A DNA stretch of 64,000 bases, from positions 186,001 to 250,000 of the forward strand of contig NZ_JACIFV010000005.1 in assembly GCF_014197535.1 (NCBI RefSeq), written 5' to 3'. Source of the DNA: Rhizobium aethiopicum (lineage in GTDB: Bacteria > Pseudomonadota > Alphaproteobacteria > Rhizobiales > Rhizobiaceae). Numbering within the stretch: position 1 is the first letter of the stretch; the number at the start of each line of letters is the position of its first letter. The notes under the pieces are model-generated. The model was not told the DNA's origin. It did no database searches and was given only the letters and a program-made list of their open reading frames with translations. Both the position numbers and the translations under genes were made by a program. Positions 8,936 to 16,406 of this stretch are shown one piece after another.

Positions 8936-9157
8936 CGATCCTCGCATGCCTGCTTCCTGCTCTACTTCCAGAAAATGCTCCTGAACGCCAACGGCGAAAG
9001 CAAGCGCAAACCAGGCAATCGGAAAGCGCATAGGACCTTTCCCATGGTCCGCAACAGAGGACAGCTTCATGGCTCGTCACCTGTCGGTCGCGGGATGTGG
9101 GCCGGCGCGCCCATTTTTCCTGAGAAAGCTCCCGAGAAAAAGCCAAGGCTCTGGTAG
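8927..9157 (+). CDS. Small hypothetical ORF behind leader copy 1, 76 aa
   Basis: The ATG follows GAGGAGG at good spacing and the structured leader described for 8854-8935, and the protein begins MTS like the MSS of the other leader-controlled genes. After that (RSSHACFLLYFQKMLLN) it shows no similarity to the 12140/13968/17576 family. The C-terminal half is rich in Gly, Pro and Arg. It may be a true divergent member, or the leader may now drive a decayed frame. The initiation signals are better evidence than the protein sequence. Confidence 0.4.
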   Translation: MTSRSSHACFLLYFQKMLLNANGESKRKPGNRKAHRTFPMVRNRGQLHGSSPVGRGMWAGAPIFPEKAPEKKPRLW

Positions 9158-9256
9158 CGTCGCACGGTATCTGTCCTTCCCTCTTTACTGCCCTTCAGAG
9201 TTATTTCTTGGAATTAGGACCAGGAGATCGCAGATGCAGGCCTTTGGAGACAACTT

Positions 9257-10030
9257 ATGCGCCAATCATATTACAGGGCGCTGGCCCTGATGATGACCAT
9301 CCCCCTGCATTCTGCATCGGGACTCAGCTCCTCGGCGCTCGGCCAGACCTCAAGGTCGGTGCCTGAAAATGCCCAGGCAAGCCGCTATGGCCTCGGCTGG
9401 GAATGCAATCGTGGTTTTCGAAGGCAGGATGACGCCTGCTTTAAGGTGAAGCTTCCCGACAACGCGTTTCTGACGAACTCCTCCTTTGGCAAGGGCTGGG
9501 ATTGCCATTACGGCTTTCTGGAGAAGGGGAACCAGTGCCTCACCGTCCAAGTTCCGGCCAATGCATATCTCGACCCATATTTCGGCGATCGCTGGAGATG
9601 CCTGCGTGGATACCGTCAAACCAATGTGGGTTGCGACCCTATCAAAGTCCCGGAGAAAGCATTCCTGTCCGATAATACCACAGGATCCGGCTGGGAATGC
9701 GAAAGAGGTTATCGCGCGCTACAACAAGCATGTCTCAAGCTCGAACTCCCCGCCCACTCATATCTGACATCCGCCGGAAATGAGTGGAGGTGTGATAGAG
9801 GCTTTGAAAACAAGGATCAGACGTGTGTCGCTGTCGAGGTTCCGGAGAATGCCATCTTCGTCGACGCGCCCCACGGACTGAAATGGAAGTGCGACCGCGG
9901 CTTCGAGCCGAGGGGCAATCAATGCCTGCAGCTCAAGCTTCCCGAAAACGCACATCTTAACTCGACGGGAAACGGATGGGACTGTAATCGTCCGTACCAG
10001 CTTCGCGGTGGCGCCTGCATGATCGAATGA
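9257..10030 (+). CDS. Secreted cysteine-repeat protein, seven C-x10-C repeats, 257 aa
   Basis: A predicted exported protein. An N-terminal hydrophobic stretch (about residues 7-30) resembles a signal peptide. The rest is seven tandem repeats of about 33-34 residues, each containing W-x-C, usually followed by RG[FY], with the second Cys exactly ten residues after the first, and a spacer of the type PENA.L. All 14 cysteines belong to these pairs, so seven disulfides are likely in the periplasm or outside. No catalytic domain is attached, although in some rhizobia similar repeats accompany enzymatic domains. Upstream ribosome-binding signals are weak, so the exact start is uncertain. Function unknown; ligand or surface binding is a guess. 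Confidence 0.72.
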   Translation: MRQSYYRALALMMTIPLHSASGLSSSALGQTSRSVPENAQASRYGLGWECNRGFRRQDDACFKVKLPDNAFLTNSSFGKGWDCHYGFLEKGNQCLTVQVPANAYLDPYFGDRWRCLRGYRQTNVGCDPIKVPEKAFLSDNTTGSGWECERGYRALQQACLKLELPAHSYLTSAGNEWRCDRGFENKDQTCVAVEVPENAIFVDAPHGLKWKCDRGFEPRGNQCLQLKLPENAHLNSTGNGWDCNRPYQLRGGACMIE

Positions 10031-10033
10031 CAA

Positions 10034-10651
10034 TCAGCTGAAGTCTACCTCGGTGCCACCCTCGCCGTCTAAATAGCTGATGATTTTTCACTCTGCTCGT
10101 TTTTTCTATCGGAAAGCAAACGGCTGGGCGCCGAAGACGGAAACTCCAGAAGAGCGACGAGATTACTGTCAGCGCGTAAATGAAATCTTCCAATTCCGAC
10201 ACTATATCGTCATCATAACAGCGGGTATCACGATGAACCGTCTGCAGGAGTTTTCGATCAGACCAAATGGGGATCGATGGTGCGAAACGCGGACGCCGTA
10301 GAAAGGTTTCATAACCTGCCCCCGTTCGGCCCGAACGCGATGCTCTCGTCGCAGCCCTCCTCAAGCGCAGACAGATTCCAGCCAGCCACGAACTCTCCTC
10401 TGACCCTACATTGCAATTCGAGGGCCGCGCCCCATATTTCTTACGACCGGAGCTGCGAAGGAGCAGCCGTCGTTCCGGGATTCGGCACCCCGACAGCAGG
10501 TAGCCGGACAGGAGGAAGGTCTCCTGCATCTGTAGCACAGCGGCAACCTGACCAGCCCTGCCGCGCCTCAGTGAGCCGGCGGAAGTTCAATGACATGATC
10601 TGCTACAGTCCAGTGTGACCTGGCATGACCAATCCCTCCGGGAGAGAATGC
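10034..10651. other. About 600 bases with one gene remnant only
   Basis: Between the cysteine-repeat gene and the DUF1488 gene I find only the short fragment at 10233-10301, which resembles the start of the gene at 18171. Longer frames on either strand lack ribosome-binding sites and read as shadows. No terminator with a T-run is obvious. Confidence 0.45.
10233..10301 (+). pseudogene. N-terminal fragment related to the gene at 18171
   Basis: A 22-codon frame (MNRLQEFSIRPNGDRWCET...) ends at TAG. Its EF.I.PNGDRW pattern corresponds to EFAASPNGDKWYLEHNE at the start of the 103-aa gene at 18171-18482. The remaining ~80 codons of that gene have no counterpart here. It is a truncated duplicate or the tip of a lost gene. 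Confidence 0.5.
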
Positions 10652-10918
10652 GTGACACTGACCTTTCCTAATAGAAGTCGCAGTTTCGACGAGAGCCGGA
10701 ATGCCGTTCGCTTCTCCGGATATGACGGAATGTTCGAGGTGCGGTTTTTGATTGAAGCCAATGCATTGCGGACCGCAAGCCAGGCCGCCCGCTCCGAAGA
10801 CGAGTGCTTGAGAGCCTTTGATATGGCGCGCGATGCCATTTTGGATGCGGCCACCCATGCATACGGCAACGGCCGCAAGAACCAACATATCCTGACGGCG
10901 CGGGATATCCGCCGATAG
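10652..10918 (+). CDS. DUF1488 family protein, 88 aa
   Basis: Small soluble protein with the DUF1488 pattern: MTLTFPNRSRSFDESRNAVR, then FSGYDGMFEVRFLIEANAL and a C-terminal helix with YGNGRKNQHILTARDI. I start it at the GTG at 10652 because GGGAGAG lies 6 nt upstream and family members begin MTL.FPN; an ATG at 10625 would add nine residues without a ribosome-binding site. It precedes the BON gene by 39 bases and may share its transcript. Family function is unknown. Confidence 0.75.
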   Translation: MTLTFPNRSRSFDESRNAVRFSGYDGMFEVRFLIEANALRTASQAARSEDECLRAFDMARDAILDAATHAYGNGRKNQHILTARDIRR

Positions 10919-10957
10919 GCTATTACACCCGACAAGGGCCGCGCAGGAGGCGAAACG

Positions 10958-11224
10958 ATGTCAGTCGACAGAAAACATCTCAGCGTCGCGAGCCGCGTAG
11001 CAACCCGGCATCCCGACCAGGACGATCTTGAATCGGCGGTCTACAGCGCGCTTGCCGATTTCGGCGATCTGGACTCCAGCTATATCTTCGTCACCGCACG
11101 CGGCAGCGATATCACGCTGGCCGGGTGGGTGCATGTGCAAGCGGAGGTGTTGTTGGCGGAGGAGATTACGCTGGGAACGAAGGGCGTGCACAAGGTTCAT
11201 AATGAGCTGTCGCCGGATTTGTGA
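10958..11224 (+). CDS. BON domain protein, 88 aa
   Basis: A single BON (OsmY-type) domain. The pattern LESAVYSALADFGDLDSSYI, then GSDITLAGWVHVQAE and EEITLGTKGVHKVHNELSP, is the usual alpha-beta core with the 'G.V....' strand and the 'V..V.N.L' ending. There is no signal peptide, so a cytoplasmic role or association with stress membranes is more likely than the periplasmic role of OsmY. The ATG has GGAGG at 7-nt spacing. Its 3' two-thirds plus downstream DNA are duplicated at 14427-14673 as a broken copy. Confidence 0.82.
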   Translation: MSVDRKHLSVASRVATRHPDQDDLESAVYSALADFGDLDSSYIFVTARGSDITLAGWVHVQAEVLLAEEITLGTKGVHKVHNELSPDL

Positions 11225-11295
11225 GGCGAATCCGTCCGGCATTATTTCGCTCGGAGCGCATCCGCGCCGTGTTCCGGCCCTGACCGGGAGCAAGC
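11046..11295 (+). repeat. Direct repeat, first copy: BON 3' part and downstream DNA
   Basis: About 250 bases, from GCGCGCTTGCC within the BON gene to GGGAGCAAGC past its stop, recur at 14427-14673 in the same orientation with a small number of differences, including a missing G in the second copy. The two copies flank about 3.1 kb containing several leader-controlled small genes. Confidence 0.85.
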
Positions 11296-11442
11296 GAACG
11301 AGCTGCGAATTGCGTCTACAAAGGCGCGGTGCCAAGGACTTTGCCGCCGCGAATACCGCAGGAATTACAGTTGGCTGCTTTGAAAAGCGGGCTCGCTTTC
11401 AGCTTCTCAAAGCGAGCCTCCCGAGTTGCTACTATCAGACGT

Positions 11443-11607
11443 CTATTTGCGTCCACCACTAGGACGGGATTTGGCACCTGTTCCGCCTGCGGTCTTGGCG
11501 TCGGGAGCTTGCCCGAAGTTTGTTCCGCCCAAGTGCCCGCCACCGCTTGTGTTCGCGGCCTGGCGTTGAGTTCTGCGCTGGATCTCAGCCGCATTGGTTT
11601 TGCTCAT
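11443..11607 (-). CDS. Hypothetical hydrophilic protein, 54 aa
   Basis: A very small Gly/Ala/Thr-rich, probably disordered protein: MSKTNAAEIQRRTQRQAANT followed by SGGGHLGGTNFGQAPDAKTA and a basic tail ending GGRK. The ATG at 11607 has AAAAGGA upstream at suitable spacing. Such short Gly-rich basic proteins occur near stress genes in rhizobia, but I cannot assign a function. It stands alone between the BON gene and leader copy 2. Confidence 0.6.
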   Translation of the reverse strand: MSKTNAAEIQRRTQRQAANTSGGGHLGGTNFGQAPDAKTAGGTGAKSRPSGGRK

Positions 11608-12067
11608 TGTCAATTCCTTTTCGTCGCATGAGTGATCGCTGCCGGACGTCGCCCGGAAGACCGAAGTTCGATTTTGAGAGAAAAGGTTTGCTTGACGCCA
11701 AATCGGCGCGAAACGAAGCTCGACTAGCAAACTCGATGTGGCAACCTGAGCCGCCATTGTGTTTAAACGAAGTTCTCGGCCAGCGGGCCGGCCAACAAAA
11801 AAGGCCGGAGCGAGACCGCACCGACCTTCCTCACATCGCTACTCGTACCAGTGCCAGTACATCCGTGGTCAAAAGCAGAAAGCGATTGCGGCAATTGCGA
11901 GCGACAGATGCTTCCAGCGCTCATCAGCAATGCCGATGGGTGCCATATAGGCACTCGCTGCATGAAACGCAACCGCAATTTTTGGTTTTGTTAAAGATAT
12001 CTTATAAAAATTCAAATTGCGTGATTCACATTGCATCCGGAGCCGCGCTCAGGCATGGTCACTTCGT
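11608..12067. other. Gap with a decayed copy of the csp 3' flank
   Basis: No gene supported. Around 11797-11865 the sequence resembles the downstream flank of the cold-shock gene at 7580-7640: AAAAAAGGCCGG, then GCCAGTACATCCGTGGTC against GCCAGTACCTCCGTGGTC. This suggests a former csp-like unit whose coding part is gone. The stretch 11985-12020 is AT-rich and could hold a promoter for the leader-controlled gene that follows. Confidence 0.45.
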
Positions 12068-12148
12068 CAGCAGCCAATGTTACGGGCGCTGCTGCATCAG
12101 GGCTCAGAGCCCTCGCCCCAAATTGAAGGAGGACCGGAAATGTCTTCC
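12068..12148 (+). promoter_or_regulatory. Structured leader copy 2 (pseudoknot-type RNA element)
   Basis: Stem P1 is a perfect 7-bp pairing of CAGCAGC (12068-12074) with GCTGCTG (12088-12094). The 13-nt loop ends in GGGC (12084-12087), which can pair with GCCC (12115-12118). P2 is a 6-bp hairpin AGGGCT/AGCCCT (12099-12113). AAGGAGG (12126-12132) and ATG (12140) follow. GGAGGA can pair with UCUUCC in codons 2-3. It differs from copy 4 at paired positions in ways that mostly keep pairing. Confidence 0.8.
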
Positions 12149-12421
12149 GAACACGTCCATATCTTAAATTCCAGAGACCTCACAATGCTGCGAGGCGTCT
12201 TGGATGCGGCTGGATACAATTCAGCCAGAAGCGTCGCCCATCCTGAGCGATACAGCGCGGCAGCGAAGTTGCTTATCCACCGTTTCCAATATGGGATGAC
12301 CTCTGCCGACGACCTTTCCAGGGAGCTGGAAAGGTGTTTCGGCGAGCCAATTTCGTCGAAGTCTCCGCCAAGCTTTGAGCGGACACGCGCCTCCATTCAG
12401 GGACGACGGCCTGTTCGATAA
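12140..12421 (+). CDS. Leader-controlled small protein, 93 aa (family with 13429 and 17576)
   Basis: Begins MSSEHVHILNSRDLTMLRGV. It shares with the genes at 13429-13968 and 17576-17875 the pattern DL..L..VL..AGY, then a helix ending A..LL, a G.....L..EL...FG motif and a late R..IQG. The region is predicted helical and soluble, without signal peptide. It is no domain that I can name. Translation signals are strong (AAGGAGG) and embedded in structured leader copy 2, so expression is probably controlled at translation. The paralogues share the same leader, which points to a common stimulus. Confidence 0.72.
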   Translation: MSSEHVHILNSRDLTMLRGVLDAAGYNSARSVAHPERYSAAAKLLIHRFQYGMTSADDLSRELERCFGEPISSKSPPSFERTRASIQGRRPVR

Positions 12422-12599
12422 ACCTCCGACAACCGTAGTACTTATCGGCCCTCCCAGTATGGTAAGGCGATAGCATGGAACAACGCGTCAAGGCGGTGGT
12501 TGGGGTGTGGATTGCACGGGTGAGGAACGTTTCTCCCTCATGTCGTACTCCGGCTAACTGTGAGATCCACTATTTCTCAAATGTGGAATCGGAGACTGT

Positions 12600-12842
12600 G
12601 TGTCGACATCAGCGTGGCTGCTCTTAGTGGTTGAACGCAATCAGGTGCGGCATACTATTGCGTCCGCAGATGAAGCCCTTGACATGCTTTTTAAGAATTG
12701 GCCGGTGACGAGCGGTAGCGCTTTCTTCATGGCAATGGAGGCCTGTGCGGGCACGGTAGAGGGCATAGTAACCGAAGGGGAAGCCCAGTCCGCATTCCTT
12801 GCAGCAGCTTTTGACGCGCGAGTCGCGGTTCGGATCGCCTAG
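12600..12842 (+). CDS. DUF982 family protein, 80 aa
   Basis: A small rhizobial DUF982 protein, a family usually found in many copies on plasmids and of unknown function. The pattern is visible: VRHTIASADEALDMLFKNWP, then a Gly-Ser-Ala turn, AMEACAGTVEGIVTEGEAQS and AFLAAAFDARVAVRI. Normal length. The start is GTG at 12600 with GGAGAC upstream. It stands alone and has no structured leader. Confidence 0.78.
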   Translation: MSTSAWLLLVVERNQVRHTIASADEALDMLFKNWPVTSGSAFFMAMEACAGTVEGIVTEGEAQSAFLAAAFDARVAVRIA

Positions 12843-13428
12843 CTCTTGACTTAAAAGTACTGCCAATTTCCTCGTCTTCGGTCATAACAACCGGGAGGCG
12901 GCGTCCGAGGCAGGTCACGGAAGGCCGCAATGGTAAGCGCAAATCGCCGCCTCTGCGTGGCTTGGCGGCGTCGAAAACAGAGATTGTCAAACCGCTGCGG
13001 AGGTACCTCGCCACTTTCGCCAGGCCGGTCCGCAAGTATGGGAATCAATGCATCGCGTTCTTGCCCAATGGGCGCCGAACGCCTCGCGCGGCGTCGGTTG
13101 CTTAGCGGTAGCATACCGATCGATTTTTGGAGTGCTCATTCGCTCCGCCAGGATTTTGCCCTCTCCACCTGCTCTTTCTGCAAGCGGTGGTCTCTGAAGA
13201 GTGCATCGTCAATCTCGCCTCGGGTAAAGGCATCTGCTGTCGTTAGGGTTCTGCGTCTCGATGGGAGGAATTTCAAGACGAGCGGCGTTAGTTTTATAGG
13301 CCAGGAACGACACGTCCTCCAGTGCATCTTCCTTCTCGCCGAGCCGGTAAGTGCCCGGCGCGAGAGGAGACACGAGTGAGCCGATGTTGAATGCGTTATC
13401 AAATCACATGAACGTCTCAAGTTTCTGC
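12843..13428. other. Gap between small genes, mostly decayed sequence
   Basis: No intact gene. Part of it (13215-13365, minus strand) is a recognisable remnant of the gene type found at 15039. Two longer minus-strand frames (12851-13114 and 13136-13447) have no ribosome-binding site and biased composition, and I take them as chance or decayed frames. Confidence 0.45.
13215..13365 (-). pseudogene. Remnant of the 15039-type hypothetical gene
   Basis: A minus-strand frame reads APGTYRLGEKEDALEDVSFL followed by AYKTNAARLEIPPIETQ. This aligns with HPAGDYKIAQDEEPIEGLSW and LAYRRVATYIHLPSIAQG in the intact gene at 15039-15332. The N-terminal third is out of frame or lost and there is no start. It adds to the evidence that this island accumulates and loses copies of a few small gene families. 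Confidence 0.6.
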
Positions 13429-13968
13429 TCATGTGACGCGCCAACAAAACTGCTCTCGTTCTTTTCGCTGTCGTTTAAGGTGGGCGGTCTTAATTATTCG
13501 ATCGGTGTCGGCCCGGCGAGTGATCGCTTTCGATACCGCGCTTGTTCGCTGATCGTCATCCGGGTCCTTCGCAGCCCAATCCGATTTGAATACCGCGAGG
13601 CTGCGACTAGCCAGTTCTGTGGCCACCTCTAACGGAACATCCGCCAGCTCCGCGGATCCAATGTTAGGGGCGGGATTGGACGCTGCCGGGAGCGGAATGC
13701 CTTGAATCGAGAACCGGTTGAACAAGGGGCGAGAGTAACGCGGAGCCGGCATCTGCGGGCGTCCGAAGACCATTTCCAGGTCTTTTTTCAGTTCTTCAGG
13801 ATTTCGCGTTCCCGCCCGAAAGAGGGTAATGAGAAGCCTTGCAGCGATGTTGTGGAGCCGCGGCGGTGGTGAGACATTTCCGGAATAGCCCGCTTCGTGC
13901 AAGACGTCTTGCAGCAGGCGCAAATCGGCGGATGTAAGATGGGAAGTTTCCTGTTCGGAAGACATCAT
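13429..13968 (-). CDS. Leader-controlled protein with C-terminal extension, 179 aa
   Basis: Residues 1-100 belong to the same family as the genes at 12140 and 17576: MSSEQETSHLTSADLRLLQD, VLHEAGY, A.RLLI, ELKKDLEMVFG and FSIQG. A unique ~80-residue tail follows with an acidic and then a basic segment (KAITRRADTDRIIKTAHLKR) that could bind nucleic acid. Two ATGs in tandem (13968 and 13965) follow AAGGAGGG. The second gives the MSS start seen in the others. It is transcribed opposite to its two paralogues, yet carries the same leader. Confidence 0.7.
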   Translation of the reverse strand: MMSSEQETSHLTSADLRLLQDVLHEAGYSGNVSPPPRLHNIAARLLITLFRAGTRNPEELKKDLEMVFGRPQMPAPRYSRPLFNRFSIQGIPLPAASNPAPNIGSAELADVPLEVATELASRSLAVFKSDWAAKDPDDDQRTSAVSKAITRRADTDRIIKTAHLKRQRKEREQFCWRVT

Positions 13969-14036
13969 GCCCTCCTTCTGTTGGGGCGAGGACTATTGAA
14001 AGCCCTCAATCGGCAGTGCCCGTTCAGTGGCTACCG
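13957..14036 (-). promoter_or_regulatory. Structured leader copy 3, minus strand
   Basis: Read on the minus strand: CGGTAG (14036-14031) pairs with CTGCCG (14016-14011), six pairs including one G-U. The loop ends in GGGC (14021-14018), which can pair with GCCC (13987-13984). P2 is AGGGCT/AGTCCT (14006-14001 with 13994-13989), six pairs with one G-U. AAGGAGGG and the two ATGs follow, with UCUUCC as the next two codons. The opposite orientation to the other copies shows that this is a gene-linked element and not one long direct repeat. Confidence 0.78.
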
Positions 14037-14426
14037 AGAAAGAAACCTTGCTCCCTGTCAGGTCATATAGCAAATGGATTCGAGCATCTGGAGGCAACGC
14101 AGACACGCAACACCCGATCATCCTGCCGGGAGGCAATTGTCGCGTCGAATGTTCGATCGCTCAGATGAATGAGGAGCGCAATAATTCGCGAAAGTGCGCA
14201 TGCAACAGTCCCAGCAAGCAGCCCGCCCAACGTTTGACCAGTGACGGTCGAAATCGGCGTTCTTGGGAATAGGTAACGAGCTAGTCCTTGCCGCCGCAGT
14301 GCCAGCCTTCCGCGCTGCTCACGTCTCTTCTTAGAGACACCAACATCCAAATCCGCTTCATAGATTTCGCGGAAAGTCGCACCCCAAACCGCGATGCCTT
14401 TCTCCGCAAGAGATGGAGCCCGCAAA

Positions 14427-14673
14427 GCGCGCTTGCCGGTTCCAGCGATCTCGACTCCAGCTATATCTTCGTCATCGCACGCGGCAGCGATATCACGCTG
14501 CCGGGTGGGTGCATGTGCAAGCGGAGGTGTTGTTGGCGGAGGAGATTACGCTGAGAACGAAGGGTGTGCACAAGGTTCATAATGAGCTGTCGCCGGATTT
14601 GTGAGGCGAACCCATGGCACTATTTCCATCGGCGCGCATCCGCGCCGTGTTCCCGCCCTGACTGGGAGCAAGC
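14427..14673 (+). repeat. Direct repeat, second copy, containing a broken BON gene
   Basis: Matches 11046-11295. Within it, the BON coding sequence (LDSSYIFV.ARGSDITL) is interrupted near 14500 by loss of one G (CTGCCGGG against CTGGCCGGG), after which the WVHVQAEVLLAEEITL part continues in another frame to the same stop at 14604. The 5' third of the gene is replaced by unrelated sequence, so it is a pseudogene fragment. Confidence 0.85.
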
Positions 14674-14718
14674 CCGGCACGCTGCCGGGTTTTCGTTAAC
14701 CGCAGATGGATCTCCCGA

Positions 14719-15042
14719 TCACAGAGGCGGTTGGCGGACGAGGTCCTGCATGGCGGCGACGCTCAAAGCCTCCATGCGTTCCCGCAAGGCTTGCTCATCG
14801 ACATTCTTGCTGGCCAAGCGTAAATCTGCCAGGATCTTGGCAATCACGCCCTCATCGTCAGCGCCTGCCATCCTGACATTGAAGATCTCCCCGGCATAGG
14901 CTTCGGCATCGGCAGTGCCCGTCATGCCGCAGATCCAGACCGCCAGCAGGCGGTCGCGGCGCGATCGCACCTTGAAGGCAATTTCCGAATTCAGGAAATA
15001 GATCTGCTCCAAGGCTTTCTCACGGTCTTCGATGGCATTCAT
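14719..15042 (-). CDS. ATP-synthase inhibitor zeta family protein (DUF1476), 107 aa
   Basis: Matches the alphaproteobacterial zeta subunit family, which inhibits F1-ATPase by inserting its N-terminal region. Visible are MNAIEDREKALEQIYF, a middle FKVRSRRDRLLAVWICGMTG, and AEAYAGEIFNVRMAGADDEG followed by a last helix. Length is normal (about 104-107 aa). The N-terminal inhibitory part is less basic than in the chromosomal protein as I recall it, so it is probably a diverged paralogue that may or may not still inhibit. ATG with GAGGAG 8 nt upstream. It overlaps the preceding gene by 4 bases (ATGA). Confidence 0.82.
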   Translation of the reverse strand: MNAIEDREKALEQIYFLNSEIAFKVRSRRDRLLAVWICGMTGTADAEAYAGEIFNVRMAGADDEGVIAKILADLRLASKNVDEQALRERMEALSVAAMQDLVRQPPL

Positions 15043-15332
15043 CGGGACAGCTCCTCAGTCGCATTCGTTGCTGCCAAGAGATCAGCGAGCGCCGTCGGCT
15101 CGATCCGGACGATCCTGCGCAAGCGGTTCCCCTGAGCAATCGACGGCAGATGGATGTAGGTTGCGACGCGGCGGTAGGCAAGCCAAGACAGACCTTCGAT
15201 CGGCTCTTCATCCTGCGCGATCTTGTAATCGCCGGCCGGATGCATCTCGCCAGCCAGATCGGGCAGCGCGAAAGGGGCGGAGAAGTGCACGATGGTGTTC
15301 GTCGTGCGTGTAGATGATATGTCCATGGACAT
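15039..15332 (-). CDS. Hypothetical protein, 97 aa, upstream of the zeta-like gene
   Basis: A small protein with the pattern NTIVHFSAPFALPDLAGEMH, PAGDYKI, then EGLSWLAYRRVATYIHLPS. It looks like a compact beta-rich domain common as a hypothetical in rhizobia; a degraded copy is at 13215-13365. I start at the ATG at 15332, which has GGAG about 9 nt upstream; a TTG at 15365 is less likely. It overlaps the zeta-like gene by 4 bases, so the two are translationally coupled and may work together. Confidence 0.68.
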   Translation of the reverse strand: MSMDISSTRTTNTIVHFSAPFALPDLAGEMHPAGDYKIAQDEEPIEGLSWLAYRRVATYIHLPSIAQGNRLRRIVRIEPTALADLLAATNATEELSR

Positions 15333-15791
15333 GGTGACAGGCTCCAGTTGAATACGGTCAGCCAAGCGCGTGATTACTTCCTACAGGGCATTGGCAGAGC
15401 GATCGGAATTCAGGCCGATGATGGCCCGCAAGCTTCTGGCACCTGCGAGAGCCACAGGGCCAAACGACATAGAGATTCCTACGCCCCAATTGCGTCGCAA
15501 CTGGGATGAAATGCTAAACTGAAGGTTTTGTTCAAGCTCGATTGGCAAGATCTGGAATTATAATATTATTGGTTGATGGAACTAAATTGAACTAATCTTC
15601 AGTAATGACCTATTTGCCTTTTTATTGTGTTATTTTCCTGAAATATAAGATGCTGCAATTCCAAGATCGGATTTGCGAAAATATGCGCCACCTTAGCGAG
15701 CCCGCTCGACACGCGGGGGGGCCCGCCCTAAAAGGGCGTCGCTGCGTGAACGGCAGGCTCGTGGCCTCACAATAAAACGGAGGGCATCTAA
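15333..15791. other. AT-rich intergenic stretch with a small hairpin
   Basis: No gene. About 15500-15660 is clearly more AT-rich than the surroundings (runs such as ATTATAATATTATT) and probably holds promoters for the divergent genes on either side. Around 15725-15740 CGCCCT/AGGGCG can form a tight hairpin. This is not the five-copy leader: neither the P1 stem nor the GCCC before a ribosome-binding site is present. Confidence 0.45.
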
Positions 15792-16151
15792 ATGTCGAAA
15801 CATAACAACGCCAAGCGCTTTGCTGCCCGTGATCGCGACGACGCCAACGGCAAGCGCCCGGATGGCAATCCCTCGGCCAAGGAATTGATCGCCCATGCCG
15901 TCGCCGCACGCACCGACCTCGCCGTGCCGCCCGAGGGAGCTCGCGCAGTTGACGAACGCCGTGAAGCAAAGAAGCCGCGGCATCGGTTCACAAAGCGCCA
16001 AAGCACTGAGGTCGATGACAAGAGCATGGGTGTCCGGGACCTTCCCACAATGAGAGAACTCGAGCAGGCGCGGACCGATCACAGCCGGAAGATCGCCAGC
16101 CAGGAAGCTGATAGGCGTGCCGAGGAGCCTGACGAGAAGGCTGCGGAGTGA
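15792..16151 (+). CDS. Hypothetical highly charged protein, 119 aa
   Basis: A hydrophilic, probably disordered protein from MSKHNNAKRFAARDRDDANG to a Glu/Lys-rich end. It has many Arg, Lys, Asp and Glu residues and almost no hydrophobic core, apart from AKELIAHAVAARTDLAV in the middle. GGAGGG precedes the ATG at 7-nt spacing. Such composition resembles desiccation- or stress-related hydrophilins, but this is only a compositional remark. No domain is recognised and there is no operon partner. Confidence 0.62.
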   Translation: MSKHNNAKRFAARDRDDANGKRPDGNPSAKELIAHAVAARTDLAVPPEGARAVDERREAKKPRHRFTKRQSTEVDDKSMGVRDLPTMRELEQARTDHSRKIASQEADRRAEEPDEKAAE

Positions 16152-16190
16152 ACAAGCGGGAAGCCCGTCAACCGCCCCGAGTGCGCAGGC

Positions 16191-16406
16191 TCAGCGTTCC
16201 AATCGGATCGACGCCTGAATCAGATCCTGATGGAAGCAATGCTTGCGTAGATCCTCTGTCAATTTGACCAGCCTTTCGTTGGCCAGCCCAGCGGGCTCGC
16301 CTCGCGTCAGCATTCCGTCGATCAGGCTCTGCTGAGCGCAGATCATCTGCCGGTCGATAGTCACCTGCCGGCGCGCGAGTTCCAGGTCCTTCGGGGAATA
16401 GGTCAT
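16191..16406 (-). CDS. Hypothetical protein, 71 aa
   Basis: A short helical protein, MTYSPKDLELARRQVTIDRQ to LRKHCFHQDLIQASIRLER, with a regular spacing of hydrophobic residues suggesting two helices. The ribosome-binding site is weak, so confidence is moderate. The pattern of a leading helix with ....R.V...RQ...QQ.LI is seen in small rhizobial hypotheticals. It runs opposite to its neighbours. Confidence 0.5.
   Translation of the reverse strand: MTYSPKDLELARRQVTIDRQMICAQQSLIDGMLTRGEPAGLANERLVKLTEDLRKHCFHQDLIQASIRLER

Noticed and set aside
12500..12560. GGAAC in front of the DUF982 gene as a possible general-stress (EcfG-type) promoter
   Set aside because: The expected CGTT is not found 16-17 bases downstream. 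No clear EcfG promoter was seen in front of the other small genes that I inspected.
12851..13114. Arg/Pro-rich 87-codon minus-strand frame
   Set aside because: No ribosome-binding site, low-complexity composition, no relative in the window.
14063..14425. Minus-strand frame of 120 codons with a hydrophobic segment (LGGLLAGTVACALSRIIALL)
   Set aside because: No ribosome-binding site, and it runs antisense across leader-adjacent and repeat-junction DNA. No family resemblance. I take it as a chance frame.
15725..15760. CGCCCT/AGGGCG hairpin followed by GTCGCTGCG, at first sight a sixth leader copy
   Set aside because: The P1 partner strand is absent and no GCCC stands before the ribosome-binding site of the 15792 gene.
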